NCBI GenBank assembly: GCA_964412555.1
Contig: CAYPPG010000031.1
Span: 21,768 to 85,767 of the forward strand
Source: CAYPPG01 sp964412555
Lineage (GTDB): Bacteria; Hinthialibacterota; Hinthialibacteria; Hinthialibacterales; Hinthialibacteraceae
Direction of reading: 5' to 3'
Length of the DNA stretch: 64,000 nucleotides
Shown here one piece after another: positions 9,309 through 18,316 of the stretch. Made by a program: the position numbers and the translations under genes. Each line of letters opens with the position of its first letter. Positions within the stretch are counted from its first letter, which is position 1. Under the pieces are notes generated by a model that saw nothing but the letters and a program-made list of their open reading frames with translations, did not search any database and was not told the origin of the DNA.

Positions 9309-10643
9309 ATGATCTATCGTATGTTGCTTTGCATTCTGTTTTTCATTCCTAGCACATTCTGCAGTGAAACATCCAGTTTACAATACGATCGTTTTGACGG
9401 GTGGATGAAAATCTCAACAAAGCCCAAACTCTTTTTTTATGTCAAGGAAATCGACGGCGTTTGGTGGATCATCGATCCAGGTGGAAATGGCTTTATCTCC
9501 AAAGGGGTGAATCATATTTCGTATACGGCCGATTTCAGTCCGGAGTTGGGGTATTCTCCCTATGCCCGTACAACAGAAAAGAAGTACGGAAACGCTGAAG
9601 CATGGTCAAAAGCGGCTGCCGACAATTTACGGCGTTGGAATTTCAATACGGTGGGTTCCTGGTCCAATGAAAGTATGCGCCGTCAACAAATCCCTTATAC
9701 ATTGATTCTCAACATCGCCGCAAAAGCGGGTGCAAATTGGGAAAAGGGAACTTTTCCGGATGTTTATTCAAAAGATTTTCGGCGGGCGGCACACAATATC
9801 GCACGTTCGGAATGCCTGAAACGAAAAGACGATTATTACCTGATCGGCTATTTTACCGATAATGAACTCCACTGGGGGCCGGACTGGCGAACGAAAAACT
9901 CGCTATTGATCGATTATTTGCAACTCAATTCGGAGGCTCCGGGCAAACAAAAAGCAGTCGAATTTTTGAGAGAGAAATATGGTTCCCTCGAGGATTTCAA
10001 CAAAGCATGGGGATTGAAAGCAGCCTCTTTCGAAACAGCAGCCTCTTCCCTTCCCTTACCGGAATCGAAAAACCGGAGCAACGATGAAACCGAATTTCAA
10101 AAAATGCTGGCGCGAGAGTATTTCCGGATTTGCAGCGAAGAAATCAAAAAACAAGACCCCAATCACATGATCCTCGGTTGCCGCTTTGCCGGACATGCTC
10201 CGAAAGCGGTTTTGGAAACCGCGGCGGAATATGTGGATATCATTACTTTCAATACCTATAATTATTTGCCGCCACGAATCGTACTCGAAGGTATTCATGA
10301 ACTTACCCAAAAACCGATCATGATTACGGAGTTTTCCTTCAAAGCGATGGACTCGGGACTCCCCAACACGAAAGGGGCAGGCAAACCGGTGGAAACACAA
10401 GAGGATCGTGCATCCCATTTTACGGAGTTTGTCACAGATCTGATGGAAATGCCCTTTATCGTGGGATATCATTGGTTCGAATACGCCGATGAGCCTAAAG
10501 AAGGGCGTTTTGATGGCGAAAATAGTAATTACGGCTTGGTCAATATCAACGATGAGCCGTGGGAAATTTTGACAAACGAAATGACGCGCACGAATGGACG
10601 GATTGAAAGGGTGCATGCCCAACCGGGGACGATAAAGAAGTGA
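9309..10643 (+). CDS. Secreted clan GH-A glycoside hydrolase (agarase/GH50-like)
   Basis: The start is set at ATG 9309, with GAGGG six bases upstream and a signal peptide (MIYRMLLCILFFIPSTFCS); the frame stays open further upstream through the previous gene. 444 residues. The N-terminal strand FFYVKEIDGVWWIIDPGGNG and SKGVNHI are typical of agarase-like beta-glycosidases. The acid/base pair is probably Asn185-Glu186 in YFTDNELHWG, with the nucleophile Glu in IMITEFSF. It should hydrolyse a beta-linked polysaccharide or oligosaccharide outside the cytoplasm. Family assignment within clan GH-A is uncertain. The neighbouring GxGYxYP gene may act on the same substrate. Confidence 0.8.
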   Translation: MIYRMLLCILFFIPSTFCSETSSLQYDRFDGWMKISTKPKLFFYVKEIDGVWWIIDPGGNGFISKGVNHISYTADFSPELGYSPYARTTEKKYGNAEAWSKAAADNLRRWNFNTVGSWSNESMRRQQIPYTLILNIAAKAGANWEKGTFPDVYSKDFRRAAHNIARSECLKRKDDYYLIGYFTDNELHWGPDWRTKNSLLIDYLQLNSEAPGKQKAVEFLREKYGSLEDFNKAWGLKAASFETAASSLPLPESKNRSNDETEFQKMLAREYFRICSEEIKKQDPNHMILGCRFAGHAPKAVLETAAEYVDIITFNTYNYLPPRIVLEGIHELTQKPIMITEFSFKAMDSGLPNTKGAGKPVETQEDRASHFTEFVTDLMEMPFIVGYHWFEYADEPKEGRFDGENSNYGLVNINDEPWEILTNEMTRTNGRIERVHAQPGTIKK

Positions 10644-10662
10644 AAATGTATGCGTTGCATGA

Positions 10663-10808
10663 TGCGGGCAGGGATGCCCGCGCTCCCAGTATGTTGTAAG
10701 GTGCGGGCAGGGATGCTTGCGCTCCCAGTATGTTGTAAGGTGCGGGCAGGGGTGCTTGCGCTCCCAGTATGTTGTAAGGTGCGGGCAGGGATGCTTGCGC
10801 TCCCAGTT
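10663..10808. repeat. Four tandem 39-bp repeats carrying a palindrome
   Basis: Copies begin at 10663, 10702, 10741 and 10780; the last is cut after about 28 bases. Each unit has a GC-rich imperfect palindrome (GCGGGCAGGGATGCCCGC in the first copy) followed by GCTCCCAG and a linker TATGTTGTAAGG. Copies 2-4 share a CCC to CTT change that weakens the stem, so they probably arose by duplication of one variant. The block fills most of the gap between two secreted-enzyme genes. It is related to the other dispersed palindromes in the window. Confidence 0.9.
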
Positions 10809-10844
10809 GGTCTTATTTTGAAGATTGGCGTTGAATGAACAATT

Positions 10845-13181
10845 ATGGATCAAAACTGTTTTTCTATCGATAAGCCTTTTATTCACTTTCTTTTCCTTTT
10901 TCTTGTGGCTGTATTCTTGTTCACAAGCCCATGTCCTGCGCAGGATACTAACGATATACTTTACGTTTTCGATTTGGAAACCTATATTCAACAAAAACAG
11001 GACAATCGACCGTGGCAATATGATGTCATCAATTTGGTTTCCGCCCTCCAGGGATTGGTCAACCGGGATGAACCTCAGCTCTATGTTTTTTTTGTTCATG
11101 AAGGGCTCTCGGAACACCAAAAAAATGTGGATCGGTTTTGGCTGGAAAAATTACGGTCTCCCGGGGGATTTTTAACGAACCATGAAATTGTCGAGATCGA
11201 AACTCTTGAAGAATTATTGGAAACATTTAGAGAGTATTTTTCCGCCATGGCATCGTGGGATCCCCAGGTACCCGCCACAGGGAATCTGGCATTGACAATT
11301 GCCGGTGTAGATGGGTGGCTGCCGATACGGTATGACGAAACGCCAGGCTCTTTGTATATGCAAATCGTACGGGGCGGCCCTCAGCTCAATCCGGGGATTC
11401 AAATGCGGGGGAAATTTTCCGGTATCGGTAAAATCTCCGATTTGGATCGCCAAACCACGCAGTTACCGAAAAACGATGCGTATCTTTGGGCAAAAACACT
11501 ATACTTAGACAACGAAAATTGGAGTTCCTCCTATATCGGATATTTTTTGGATCCGTTTGATTGGGTACCCGACGTGCCAGGCTCTCAATATACAAATCTT
11601 TATGATTGCATGATCGTCAACCATGACTTTTATATCAGTGAACAGGCATTCTTTGTCGATCTAGATCCCTGGCTGGACGAAATCCCTACAGATACTCCGG
11701 ACAATCCTTTCAATACGGGAAAAGATAAAAGAACGTTAGTGGAAATTCTGGAATCGGCATTTGATCGTACTGTCCCCAGTGAGCGAATGTTAAAGGTCGG
11801 CGGATTTGTGCCGTGGTGGAAGAAATACAGTTCGTATCAGGATGTCAATACAGAAGTGGTGGGGAAACATTCGGAAACAGAAACAGCGCGGGAATTCATC
11901 AGCATCATGTCCGCTTTCAATGGAGTGATCGACGCCGATAACAAGCCGTTTGGCTCCATCGCCAATGTATCGATCTTTCGTCACTCTCCCCTGAAAGAGC
12001 GATATTTTCAAAATCCGATTCCGCCCCAAAAGCCACTGGAGAACAAGAATTATCTTCTTTTTATTATCGGAGATTTTCGGTCTTCCGCCATGTTGTACCA
12101 AGCGATCCCCGTGTTATGGGAAGACATGGCCAGAGGTTTGATTCCGATTACTTGGGCGATAACGCCGTTTCTCAGCGAGCGGGTACCCCATATTTTTGAT
12201 TATATGTATAACACCAAAACGTCCAATGATTATTTTGTTTCCGGCAATACGGGTCCCGGTTTAAGTTATCCGAACCGATATGTCCCGAACCGCATTCATT
12301 CGAGACTGGGAGATGGATTGGCGTATTGGAACAAATTTGCGGAAGAATTGTATCGAAAATTCGACCTTCAGATTACGACGGCGGCGGATCTCGACCAAAA
12401 TGTTTTCAATCAAGCTTTGGTCAGTGGACAAATCGAACCGGAGACAGTCTTGTTTAACGAGCGGCTGCAGGATGTATTTTTTTCATTCTCCCCCCATGGT
12501 GTTTCCGCCTTGAAACCATTTTATGAACCGCTGGGTAAAGGAATTGTTCCTTTTGTAAGAGAAACCAACAACTTTGACGAACGATTGCCGTCGCTCGAGG
12601 ATGCCGCTCAACGTATTTATCAGGAAAGCAGTGCAACAGGACGGAAATTTCACGTATACCGTTTCAATTTGGCTACTCCGCAAACTCTTGTTTATCTTTC
12701 TGCAAAGATCAAAAAAGAAAGGCCGGATTTGCGGTTTGAGTTACTCGATCCTTACTCCTTCTTTTATTTGTTACGGCAACATTCCGCGAATGGGGATGCG
12801 AGTGTGAATTACTTGCTTCCGAATTATCTTTTCCACACGATTCCGGAACTGATGGATTCCGGCCGTGTGAATGCACAAAGTTGCGAAGTCACATTGCGAA
12901 ACGACGGATGGGATATTTGGAATCCAATCGGGACAGCGCCTGAACAGCGCCATCGATTGACCTATCGATGGGAATTTGTCGATGACGGTTCAATGATTCC
13001 AGGAAAACATAGCGCTTACGTGAACGGACCGATTCTGCCGGGAGAAAGAGCGACCATGAAAATCCTGATCGAAGCACCTGCACGGGAAGGGCTTTTCGAT
13101 TTGGTGCTCACGTTTGAAAAAGAGGGATTTCGTGAATCGTTGCTAGAAAAACGAGTAAAAGTCTACGTGACTGTTCCTTAA
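10845..13181 (+). CDS. Secreted GxGYxYP-family putative glycan-active protein
   Basis: 778 residues with an N-terminal hydrophobic signal sequence (about residues 10-32, ending CPAQD). The N-terminal region (DTNDILYVFDLETY, then VINLVSALQGLVNRDEPQLYV) matches GxGYxYP N-terminal domains, which begin with a description of 'duty' over a list of entities. The name-giving motif appears as SGNTGPGLSYPNRY, with Leu in place of the first Tyr. An immunoglobulin-like C-terminal domain follows (about 690-778). These proteins are suspected carbohydrate-active enzymes, but no reaction is established. The stop codon overlaps the convergent nucleoside hydrolase gene by four bases or fewer. Confidence 0.75.
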   Translation: MDQNCFSIDKPFIHFLFLFLVAVFLFTSPCPAQDTNDILYVFDLETYIQQKQDNRPWQYDVINLVSALQGLVNRDEPQLYVFFVHEGLSEHQKNVDRFWLEKLRSPGGFLTNHEIVEIETLEELLETFREYFSAMASWDPQVPATGNLALTIAGVDGWLPIRYDETPGSLYMQIVRGGPQLNPGIQMRGKFSGIGKISDLDRQTTQLPKNDAYLWAKTLYLDNENWSSSYIGYFLDPFDWVPDVPGSQYTNLYDCMIVNHDFYISEQAFFVDLDPWLDEIPTDTPDNPFNTGKDKRTLVEILESAFDRTVPSERMLKVGGFVPWWKKYSSYQDVNTEVVGKHSETETAREFISIMSAFNGVIDADNKPFGSIANVSIFRHSPLKERYFQNPIPPQKPLENKNYLLFIIGDFRSSAMLYQAIPVLWEDMARGLIPITWAITPFLSERVPHIFDYMYNTKTSNDYFVSGNTGPGLSYPNRYVPNRIHSRLGDGLAYWNKFAEELYRKFDLQITTAADLDQNVFNQALVSGQIEPETVLFNERLQDVFFSFSPHGVSALKPFYEPLGKGIVPFVRETNNFDERLPSLEDAAQRIYQESSATGRKFHVYRFNLATPQTLVYLSAKIKKERPDLRFELLDPYSFFYLLRQHSANGDASVNYLLPNYLFHTIPELMDSGRVNAQSCEVTLRNDGWDIWNPIGTAPEQRHRLTYRWEFVDDGSMIPGKHSAYVNGPILPGERATMKILIEAPAREGLFDLVLTFEKEGFRESLLEKRVKVYVTVP

Positions 13182-14185
13182 TCGGATTCATTCGTGAGCC
13201 GTTCAACCAGGACATCCTTAAACGCATCCATATCCACCCATTCGGTCGCGACTTTCATCTTCTTTGCTGCCGGGTTGATTTTGGTGTACCCGTCATCCGT
13301 AACTTGAATGCCCAGTGTTTCCATTTTGAGATGCCGGTTGGTGTATCCCAAGTAAACGGCAACCGTATCGAAGAGTGTGCTGCTTTTCCGGACAGCCGTT
13401 TCTACATTGGCGTTTTCGATATTCCGTAACCAATGGCGATAGTTTTGGATGATAGTGAACGCGATAACATCTTTTGAATCACGCACTTTTTTATAATGCT
13501 CCCCATCGAGTACAACCAGTCCGCAAGTATCCAACGGAGTAATGGTCACGTCCCATGGTGCGGACAATACCGTTTGGCAGGCTTCGGCATCGGCGCGAAC
13601 GTTGTATTCCGCCGAAATTTCCTTGCTGCCTCCGTAGCCTAAACGAACGCTGCCGTGCATTCCGACAAACTGTGCTTTTTCGGCGATTTTCGGTTCGCGT
13701 TTCAATGCTTCCCCGATATTCGGCAGGGGGCCAACGGCAATTACTGTAATGGTTTCGTTGGAATTCATGATGGTATCGATAATGGCTTGGACTCCGTCTT
13801 CATGGATTTTGCCGGGATAATCATCGAGGTCGTAATTTTCCGCCCAATCCGATTGTCTTCCGCCGCCGCGGGTGTTGGTCGCGAGTCCGATTCCAACGGG
13901 AATGTCGCTTCGCCCTACTGTCTCGAGGAATTTCGCGATCAGTTTTGCGCGATATAAGGTTTTTCCTTGATCTCCAACGACGAGTTTGACATCGAATTCA
14001 GGGCAGCGCAGCAGAAATCCCAAGGCCCAAGTATCGTCGATGTCGTCACCGATATCCGTATCAAAAATCACGGGGATTTTTTCCATCTCAGCGCTCCTTG
14101 CTTCCGGGATCAAACCATTCATGTGAATGAGAATCCCAACCATAAAAAAGCCAATCCAGGTTTTGTCGATCCATGCAATTTTCAT
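13178..14185 (-). CDS. Exported inosine-uridine-preferring nucleoside hydrolase family protein
   Basis: 335 residues from ATG at 14185, which has GAAGGAG six bases upstream; an earlier ATG at 14203 overlaps that site and is less likely. A signal peptide (about residues 1-32, ending EARSA) precedes the mature domain. The calcium-binding signature of the family is clear: IPVIFDTDIGDDIDD. IUNH proteins hydrolyse the N-glycosidic bond of ribonucleosides; export points to periplasmic nucleoside salvage or a divergent ribosyl substrate. Its neighbours are secreted carbohydrate-related proteins. It is convergent with the upstream GxGYxYP gene. Confidence 0.9.
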   Translation of the reverse strand: MKIAWIDKTWIGFFMVGILIHMNGLIPEARSAEMEKIPVIFDTDIGDDIDDTWALGFLLRCPEFDVKLVVGDQGKTLYRAKLIAKFLETVGRSDIPVGIGLATNTRGGGRQSDWAENYDLDDYPGKIHEDGVQAIIDTIMNSNETITVIAVGPLPNIGEALKREPKIAEKAQFVGMHGSVRLGYGGSKEISAEYNVRADAEACQTVLSAPWDVTITPLDTCGLVVLDGEHYKKVRDSKDVIAFTIIQNYRHWLRNIENANVETAVRKSSTLFDTVAVYLGYTNRHLKMETLGIQVTDDGYTKINPAAKKMKVATEWVDMDAFKDVLVERLTNESD

Positions 14186-14227
14186 TTCATTCTCCTTCTT
14201 CATTTTTCGTTATTATGGTCAGTATTG

Positions 14228-14352
14228 CATAAAACTGTCAACCGGCGTTTCGGGTGGGAGCTGCGTTTTTGCGCCCTTCGCACCCCTTTCGTGGTTCGAA
14301 CCCATAAAACAAGCCGGCGGGCATGGAGTCACCCCCACACCTGCCGCCAAAT
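14228..14352. other. GC-rich unexplained intergenic block
   Basis: In the gap between the nucleoside hydrolase start and the next minus-strand gene there is a markedly GC-rich stretch, from the region of ACCGGCGTTTCGGGTGGGAG to ACCTGCCGCC. It includes GTGGTTCGAACCC, which looks like a tRNA T-loop, but no acceptor or anticodon arm can be built around it. It may be a decayed repeat element or part of the upstream regulatory region. Confidence 0.35.
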
Positions 14353-14371
14353 CGATCGTGTCACTACTTTT

Positions 14372-15508
14372 CTATTTCAACTGCTCCGCAAACGGAATGG
14401 ACATCTTGTTCCCTTCCGACATCCAGAACAACTGCGTGCCGTCATCTGTCAAATGGATATCGGGTAATACATTTACTTCCTCCGGATTGACTTGCCGACT
14501 CACCCAACTGCCGGATAGTGTTTTGAAATAAATAAAAGCATCAAAATATTCTATAAATCCATCCAATCGTGAGTCTTTCAGCGATTGGATAGCGATGACG
14601 TTGCCTGTTTCAGCAATTTGAAATCGATCACTATAACGTCCTTCTTCGTGTTGAAATGTATAGTTGATTTGCTGAGGAACTACCCATATACCACTGTCTT
14701 CGTAAGCCACGGCAGGTTTTTGATCTTCATTCTGGAATAATATGGTTTTGCCATTATTGGCAATATCCATAATACCATCTCCACCAATCTGAAGAGGTGA
14801 ATCGTCTATTTGAATTTCCTTTGGCACCGTCCACCCATCTTTTGTACGATCTACAAAAAAATGCTTATTCCCAATGGCTATATTGCCGGTCATGAAAATA
14901 ATCCGATCCCCAGTAGATGATAAATGTAAATTTGAGGGGTTCACATCATCCTTTTCTACAACAGTAGATTTAAAAATTTCTGCATGGCGCTCTACAACGT
15001 ATAATCGCTGATTTCCATTTCGGGGATGATCAGTAAAGACAAAGATTGACGCATCTGAATTTAATTGAATCCCACTTCGGAATGGTACAGGATGTTGAAA
15101 ATGAGTAGTCAAAACATTTCTCTCAATATTATAAAACTTTACATCCATACTATTCGTGGATTCAAGGTAAGATACAAAAATAAGCCATTTACCATTGGCA
15201 CTCAGGTACATATCTTCTGAAGAATGTTCGTCCAAGAATGACGCTTCAACATTCAAAAAACGATTGTTATCCTTCCGGAGTAAATCATTTCTCACAACCA
15301 TCACATTCTTACCGTAATCGATAAAAACATGTTCTTGATTAAAATAACCATATTGACTCAACAGATTTGTGGGATTCGTTGCAGACAATGTATGATGTAA
15401 GGGATTGATCGATGTCAACAAAATGACATTTGAAGGGCTAGGTGAAAGTTCGATATTCTGAGCGAATGAATAATTTGCTATAATAGCAATGATTTTACCA
15501 TTATACAT
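14372..15508 (-). CDS. Beta-propeller protein of unknown function
   Basis: 378 residues from ATG at 15508 (AAAGGAG eight bases upstream). Repeating segments of the form ANGKWLIFVS, NSDASIFVFTD, STGDRIIFMTG, NNGKTILFQNE and DDGTQLFWMS resemble TolB/PD40-type propeller blades. The N terminus (KIIAIIANYSFAQNIE) is weakly hydrophobic and could be a short signal sequence. No catalytic residues are seen. It lies 26 bases after the damaged TIM-barrel gene on the same strand and may have been co-transcribed with it. It is more AT-rich than the flanking genes. Confidence 0.6.
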   Translation of the reverse strand: MYNGKIIAIIANYSFAQNIELSPSPSNVILLTSINPLHHTLSATNPTNLLSQYGYFNQEHVFIDYGKNVMVVRNDLLRKDNNRFLNVEASFLDEHSSEDMYLSANGKWLIFVSYLESTNSMDVKFYNIERNVLTTHFQHPVPFRSGIQLNSDASIFVFTDHPRNGNQRLYVVERHAEIFKSTVVEKDDVNPSNLHLSSTGDRIIFMTGNIAIGNKHFFVDRTKDGWTVPKEIQIDDSPLQIGGDGIMDIANNGKTILFQNEDQKPAVAYEDSGIWVVPQQINYTFQHEEGRYSDRFQIAETGNVIAIQSLKDSRLDGFIEYFDAFIYFKTLSGSWVSRQVNPEEVNVLPDIHLTDDGTQLFWMSEGNKMSIPFAEQLK

Positions 15509-15534
15509 AATAATTCTCCTTTTCAATCATAATA

Positions 15535-16662
15535 TTATTGAGATAAAGTCAAAAAACATGCACTACCATATACATCCGTTGAATCCAAACTAGATGCACT
15601 AAAGTAAACAGTATGATTACTATCCTGCAAACTAAATAATCCATCGTGTGCAACCACAACTTCATCTAGATTCGTGATTGTGTGATTGGGGAAATGAATG
15701 GACGTTGAATGTGTAGAACTATCATTATTAAAATTGCAAAATAAGAGTAAAATACGGTTATCTTGCCCATTTTGATCACGTCGAAGAGTAAAGCGTAAGC
15801 GATCATTATCTCCTTGACTATCGGAGATAGTTGCAGTTATGTTATCCGCCGGTTCATCCATTAGCCAATCTTTCATGGTGGCTGCTTCTTCAGCGATTAC
15901 CGCACAAATTTCATCTCCATCTGGAGCTGAATCATCTCCAAACCATTTTTCTGCTTCACTATTTGCATAACTGAAGAAAAGCAAACCTTGACCACCAGCC
16001 ACCCAAGATGAATAAGCAAGATAGCGATATAATTCATCATTTAGATTAGCTGGAATTGAAGTTGTCATAACGTTATCTTTACACCCAGCCCACCGGGCAT
16101 ATCCTTTCCCGTATCCCTCAGAGATGGCGTATCGGATGGCGGATTCGGCAACATACACGGCTTCTTCCCAATTATTCGTAAAATCGGAAAGATACGTGCT
16201 CGAATCCCAGATGAAATCTTGGATATCCAAATCATCCAACCAACTCGCATTGGGGGCGGTGATTACATCATTGCTTGATCCGCCAAAATAATTGCCGTAG
16301 TTCCGCAAATTCAAATAGATAGGGCGGGATACGGTCAACTCAGCCTCAATCTCATCCTTGAAGGTATCCAAACGATCATGGATATGCGTCCGAAAACTAG
16401 GCGATTCATTTTCCGCATCCTCTCCCCCGTAGGGTTCGTCACTCATATGCCAGCCGATAACGCGGGAATAATTTTGATGGCTTTCCAAGGTGGAAACCAA
16501 ATCCGCGACTGTGTCATATTCATTTTGCCATGAAAATGCCGTCGGATAATAACTCGCTTCCGAAAAAACATCCCATATTTTACTGCTGCCACGTCTGATT
16601 ACTTCGAATCGGAGTGCGGATATCCTCAATCGGATTTCCCGCTTCATCCAACACGTATACAC
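15535..16662 (-). CDS. TIM-barrel glycoside-hydrolase-like protein, 5' part lost
   Basis: The open frame gives 375 residues, but the first 15 or so are out of phase with the real protein: homologous-looking sequence begins at ALRFEVIRRGSSKIW. The body resembles a clan GH-A TIM barrel, with a possible acid/base glutamate in IGWHMSDEPYG, then LRNYGNYFGG and YARWAGCKDN, and a beta-sandwich C terminus. No signal peptide or ribosome binding site fits the start at 16662. The missing 5' part is found in another frame just upstream, so this is probably a pseudogene or a mis-assembled gene. Substrate unknown. Confidence 0.55.
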   Translation of the reverse strand: MYTCWMKREIRLRISALRFEVIRRGSSKIWDVFSEASYYPTAFSWQNEYDTVADLVSTLESHQNYSRVIGWHMSDEPYGGEDAENESPSFRTHIHDRLDTFKDEIEAELTVSRPIYLNLRNYGNYFGGSSNDVITAPNASWLDDLDIQDFIWDSSTYLSDFTNNWEEAVYVAESAIRYAISEGYGKGYARWAGCKDNVMTTSIPANLNDELYRYLAYSSWVAGGQGLLFFSYANSEAEKWFGDDSAPDGDEICAVIAEEAATMKDWLMDEPADNITATISDSQGDNDRLRFTLRRDQNGQDNRILLLFCNFNNDSSTHSTSIHFPNHTITNLDEVVVAHDGLFSLQDSNHTVYFSASSLDSTDVYGSACFLTLSQ

Positions 16663-16843
16663 TCACAGGACGAAGCGTATGAACCGTTTGTCCCTCTTTT
16701 TCGAAACGGAGAGATGAACCGATGTTGAACGCCTCGGAATACAAATCACGAATTACATTCCCGTGCCTGGCGTCACTCACGATCAATACCTGCGGAATAT
16801 CGAATCGTGCCGTGCTTGAAACGTGCCGTCCCTTCGTATTTCA
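16580..16843 (-). pseudogene. Frameshifted 5' remnant of the adjacent TIM-barrel gene
   Basis: This minus-strand frame is open from a stop at about 16843 to 16580 and has no ATG start. It encodes protein-like sequence (IPQVLIVSDARHGNVIRD, then RPVSVYVLDEAGNPIEDI) that reads smoothly into the next frame at ALRFEVIRRG near 16615. The simplest explanation is one gene with a frameshift near 16610-16620 and loss of everything before about 16840. An assembly or base-calling error could also explain the shift, though not the missing start. Confidence 0.6.
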
Positions 16844-16925
16844 TCGGGGCGCGCATTTCCAAGTTTGCCGACTATGGTGCGCGTCCTTTTTATTGTTTTG
16901 CTCTCATCCATTCAGCGAGTAGCAG

Positions 16926-16947
16926 GGGTAAGCGAAGTCCACCCTTA
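16926..16947. repeat. Dispersed palindrome, GGGTAAGCGAAGTC type
   Basis: GGGTAAGCGAAGTCCACCCTTA forms a short imperfect hairpin. A second copy, with one change in the loop, lies at 47578-47600. Both occur next to another palindrome of the window's dispersed family. Confidence 0.7.
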
Positions 16948-16966
16948 CCAGATTGCGTTCCATCCA

Positions 16967-16993
16967 AGGGCAGACCTATCGTTTGGCCCTGCC
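16967..16993. repeat. Dispersed palindrome, GGGCAGACCTA type
   Basis: GGGCAGACCTATCGTTTGGC followed by CCTGCC is a near-copy of the element at 21868-21900. Both are followed by CTAC(C). This 16844-17204 region has no gene: it holds this element, the neighbouring palindrome, a GCGCGC/TGCGCG inverted pair and AT-rich sequence. Confidence 0.65.
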
Positions 16994-17204
16994 TACCTGC
17001 TCATTATTCATTACATATCAAATCTGTATAGAAGTGTAAATTTGCCATAGCATAAGTAGCAGTACAATGTCAATAGAAAATATAAATATTTTTTATTTTC
17101 CACAAATTATTACATGAATATCGAATAAGTTTTCTATAAATCCATACGAGAAATAAAGATGAATGCAAAAATGGAACACTGTAGTCAGGATGACAAATAT
17201 AAAA

Positions 17205-17228
17205 TGCCGGCAGGATGCCGGCGTTACA
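17205..17228. repeat. Dispersed palindrome, GCCGGC type
   Basis: GCCGGCAGGATGCCGGC followed by GTTACA: a perfect six-base stem with a five-base loop. It is the reverse orientation of the GTAACGCCGGCATCCTGCCGGC element seen at 38934, 38971, 43242 and 54395. It lies just after the stop of the alcohol dehydrogenase gene (minus strand) and may help terminate its transcript. Confidence 0.75.
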
Positions 17229-17247
17229 GCGCATCACCGCCAGGGCA

Positions 17248-18288
17248 TCATTCCACGATCCGAAGCAACGTCTTGATCGCTCCCTCCCGGCGGCTGCAGG
17301 CAAGTTCAAATGCTGTTCCAATCTCCTGGAGAGGAAAGGAATGTGTCATGACTTTCTGAATCTCCAATCCCTCCTCGGACACCAACCGAATGGCTTCGGG
17401 ATAGTTGCGGGGGAGTGAACGGCGCACAAAAATGGATTGAAGTTCTTTGCGGCGGGCATGGGTGAAATCGATCATGAACGAGCCGTATGGGTAAATGCCG
17501 ATAAAACAAACGGAACCGCCCGGCCGCGCAATTTCAAACGCCTGCTGAAACGCTTCCGGTTCACCGGCCGCTTCGTAAACCAATTCCACACCGTAATCCG
17601 TATGGGATTGAAGAATGGCCTTGATGGTATCATCCTCGCTCGGATGACAAGCGGCCAGGCATCCCACTTCTAACGCTTTCCCGCGGCGCTCCGCTACTGG
17701 TTCCACCACCATGACAATTCTGGCTCCGTGTTTGACAAGCAAAAGAGCGACCAGCATTCCCACCGAACCGGAACCGATAACCGCACAGTTTTTCCCCCGC
17801 GGATCAGGCATCAGTTCAATGGCATGGATGGCAACGGCAAGAGTCTCCAACACCGGTCCCATATCGTCGGAAATGGTATCCGGAAGAGGATATACATTTT
17901 CTACAGGAATAGAAATATATTCGGCGAAAGCGCCTGGATAGGGAGGGAATCCGGTAAAACGAACATGCGGACAGATATTCGGCCTGCCGGATTTGCAAAA
18001 CGGGCATTCCCCGCAGTGCACGGCCGGTTCTACCGCAACGCGTGTACCTTTCGGGGGAGAGGAAGGAATGCCATTTTCATCTTCGATGACCCCGCTGAAC
18101 TCATGCCCCATCAAAAAAGGCTCTTGAAGCTGCGCATCCCCAATCCGTCCGGTGAGATAGAAGTGCATATCGGATCCGCAGATGCCGGCACGATTGACAC
18201 GGACGAGCACCTCGCCGGATGCAGGCTTGGGAGGAGAGATGTTCCATAACGAAAACTGTTTCGAAGCAGTTAGAAGAGCCGCTTGCAT
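17248..18288 (-). CDS. Zinc-dependent medium-chain alcohol/polyol dehydrogenase
   Basis: 346 residues from ATG at 18288; ATGs at 18294 and 18315 are alternatives, but family members begin as MQAALLTAS does here. Catalytic zinc ligands are Cys in AGICGSD and His in MGHEFSG. The structural zinc site has four cysteines in CGECPFCKSGRPNIC, and the NAD-binding Rossmann motif is GSGSVGM. The pattern fits sorbitol/threonine dehydrogenase-type oxidation of a sugar alcohol or similar secondary alcohol in the cytoplasm. It is divergent from pyrF. A palindrome overlapping its -35 region suggests control by a dedicated repressor. Confidence 0.92.
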   Translation of the reverse strand: MQAALLTASKQFSLWNISPPKPASGEVLVRVNRAGICGSDMHFYLTGRIGDAQLQEPFLMGHEFSGVIEDENGIPSSPPKGTRVAVEPAVHCGECPFCKSGRPNICPHVRFTGFPPYPGAFAEYISIPVENVYPLPDTISDDMGPVLETLAVAIHAIELMPDPRGKNCAVIGSGSVGMLVALLLVKHGARIVMVVEPVAERRGKALEVGCLAACHPSEDDTIKAILQSHTDYGVELVYEAAGEPEAFQQAFEIARPGGSVCFIGIYPYGSFMIDFTHARRKELQSIFVRRSLPRNYPEAIRLVSEEGLEIQKVMTHSFPLQEIGTAFELACSRREGAIKTLLRIVE

Positions 18289-18316
18289 ATTCATATCTTT
18301 CCATAGTCGTTTCATA

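Noticed and set aside
10663..10808. CRISPR array
   Set aside because: Units are contiguous with no unique spacers, there are no cas genes in the window, and each unit is a palindrome plus a fixed linker.
10056..11120. Long minus-strand open frame (354 codons) across the GH-A hydrolase end and the 39-bp repeats
   Set aside because: It is antisense to two well-supported genes, its middle is a translation of the tandem repeats, and it has no ribosome binding site.
14280..14310. tRNA T-loop-like GTGGTTCGAACCC
   Set aside because: No matching acceptor stem, D-arm or anticodon arm can be drawn around it on either strand.
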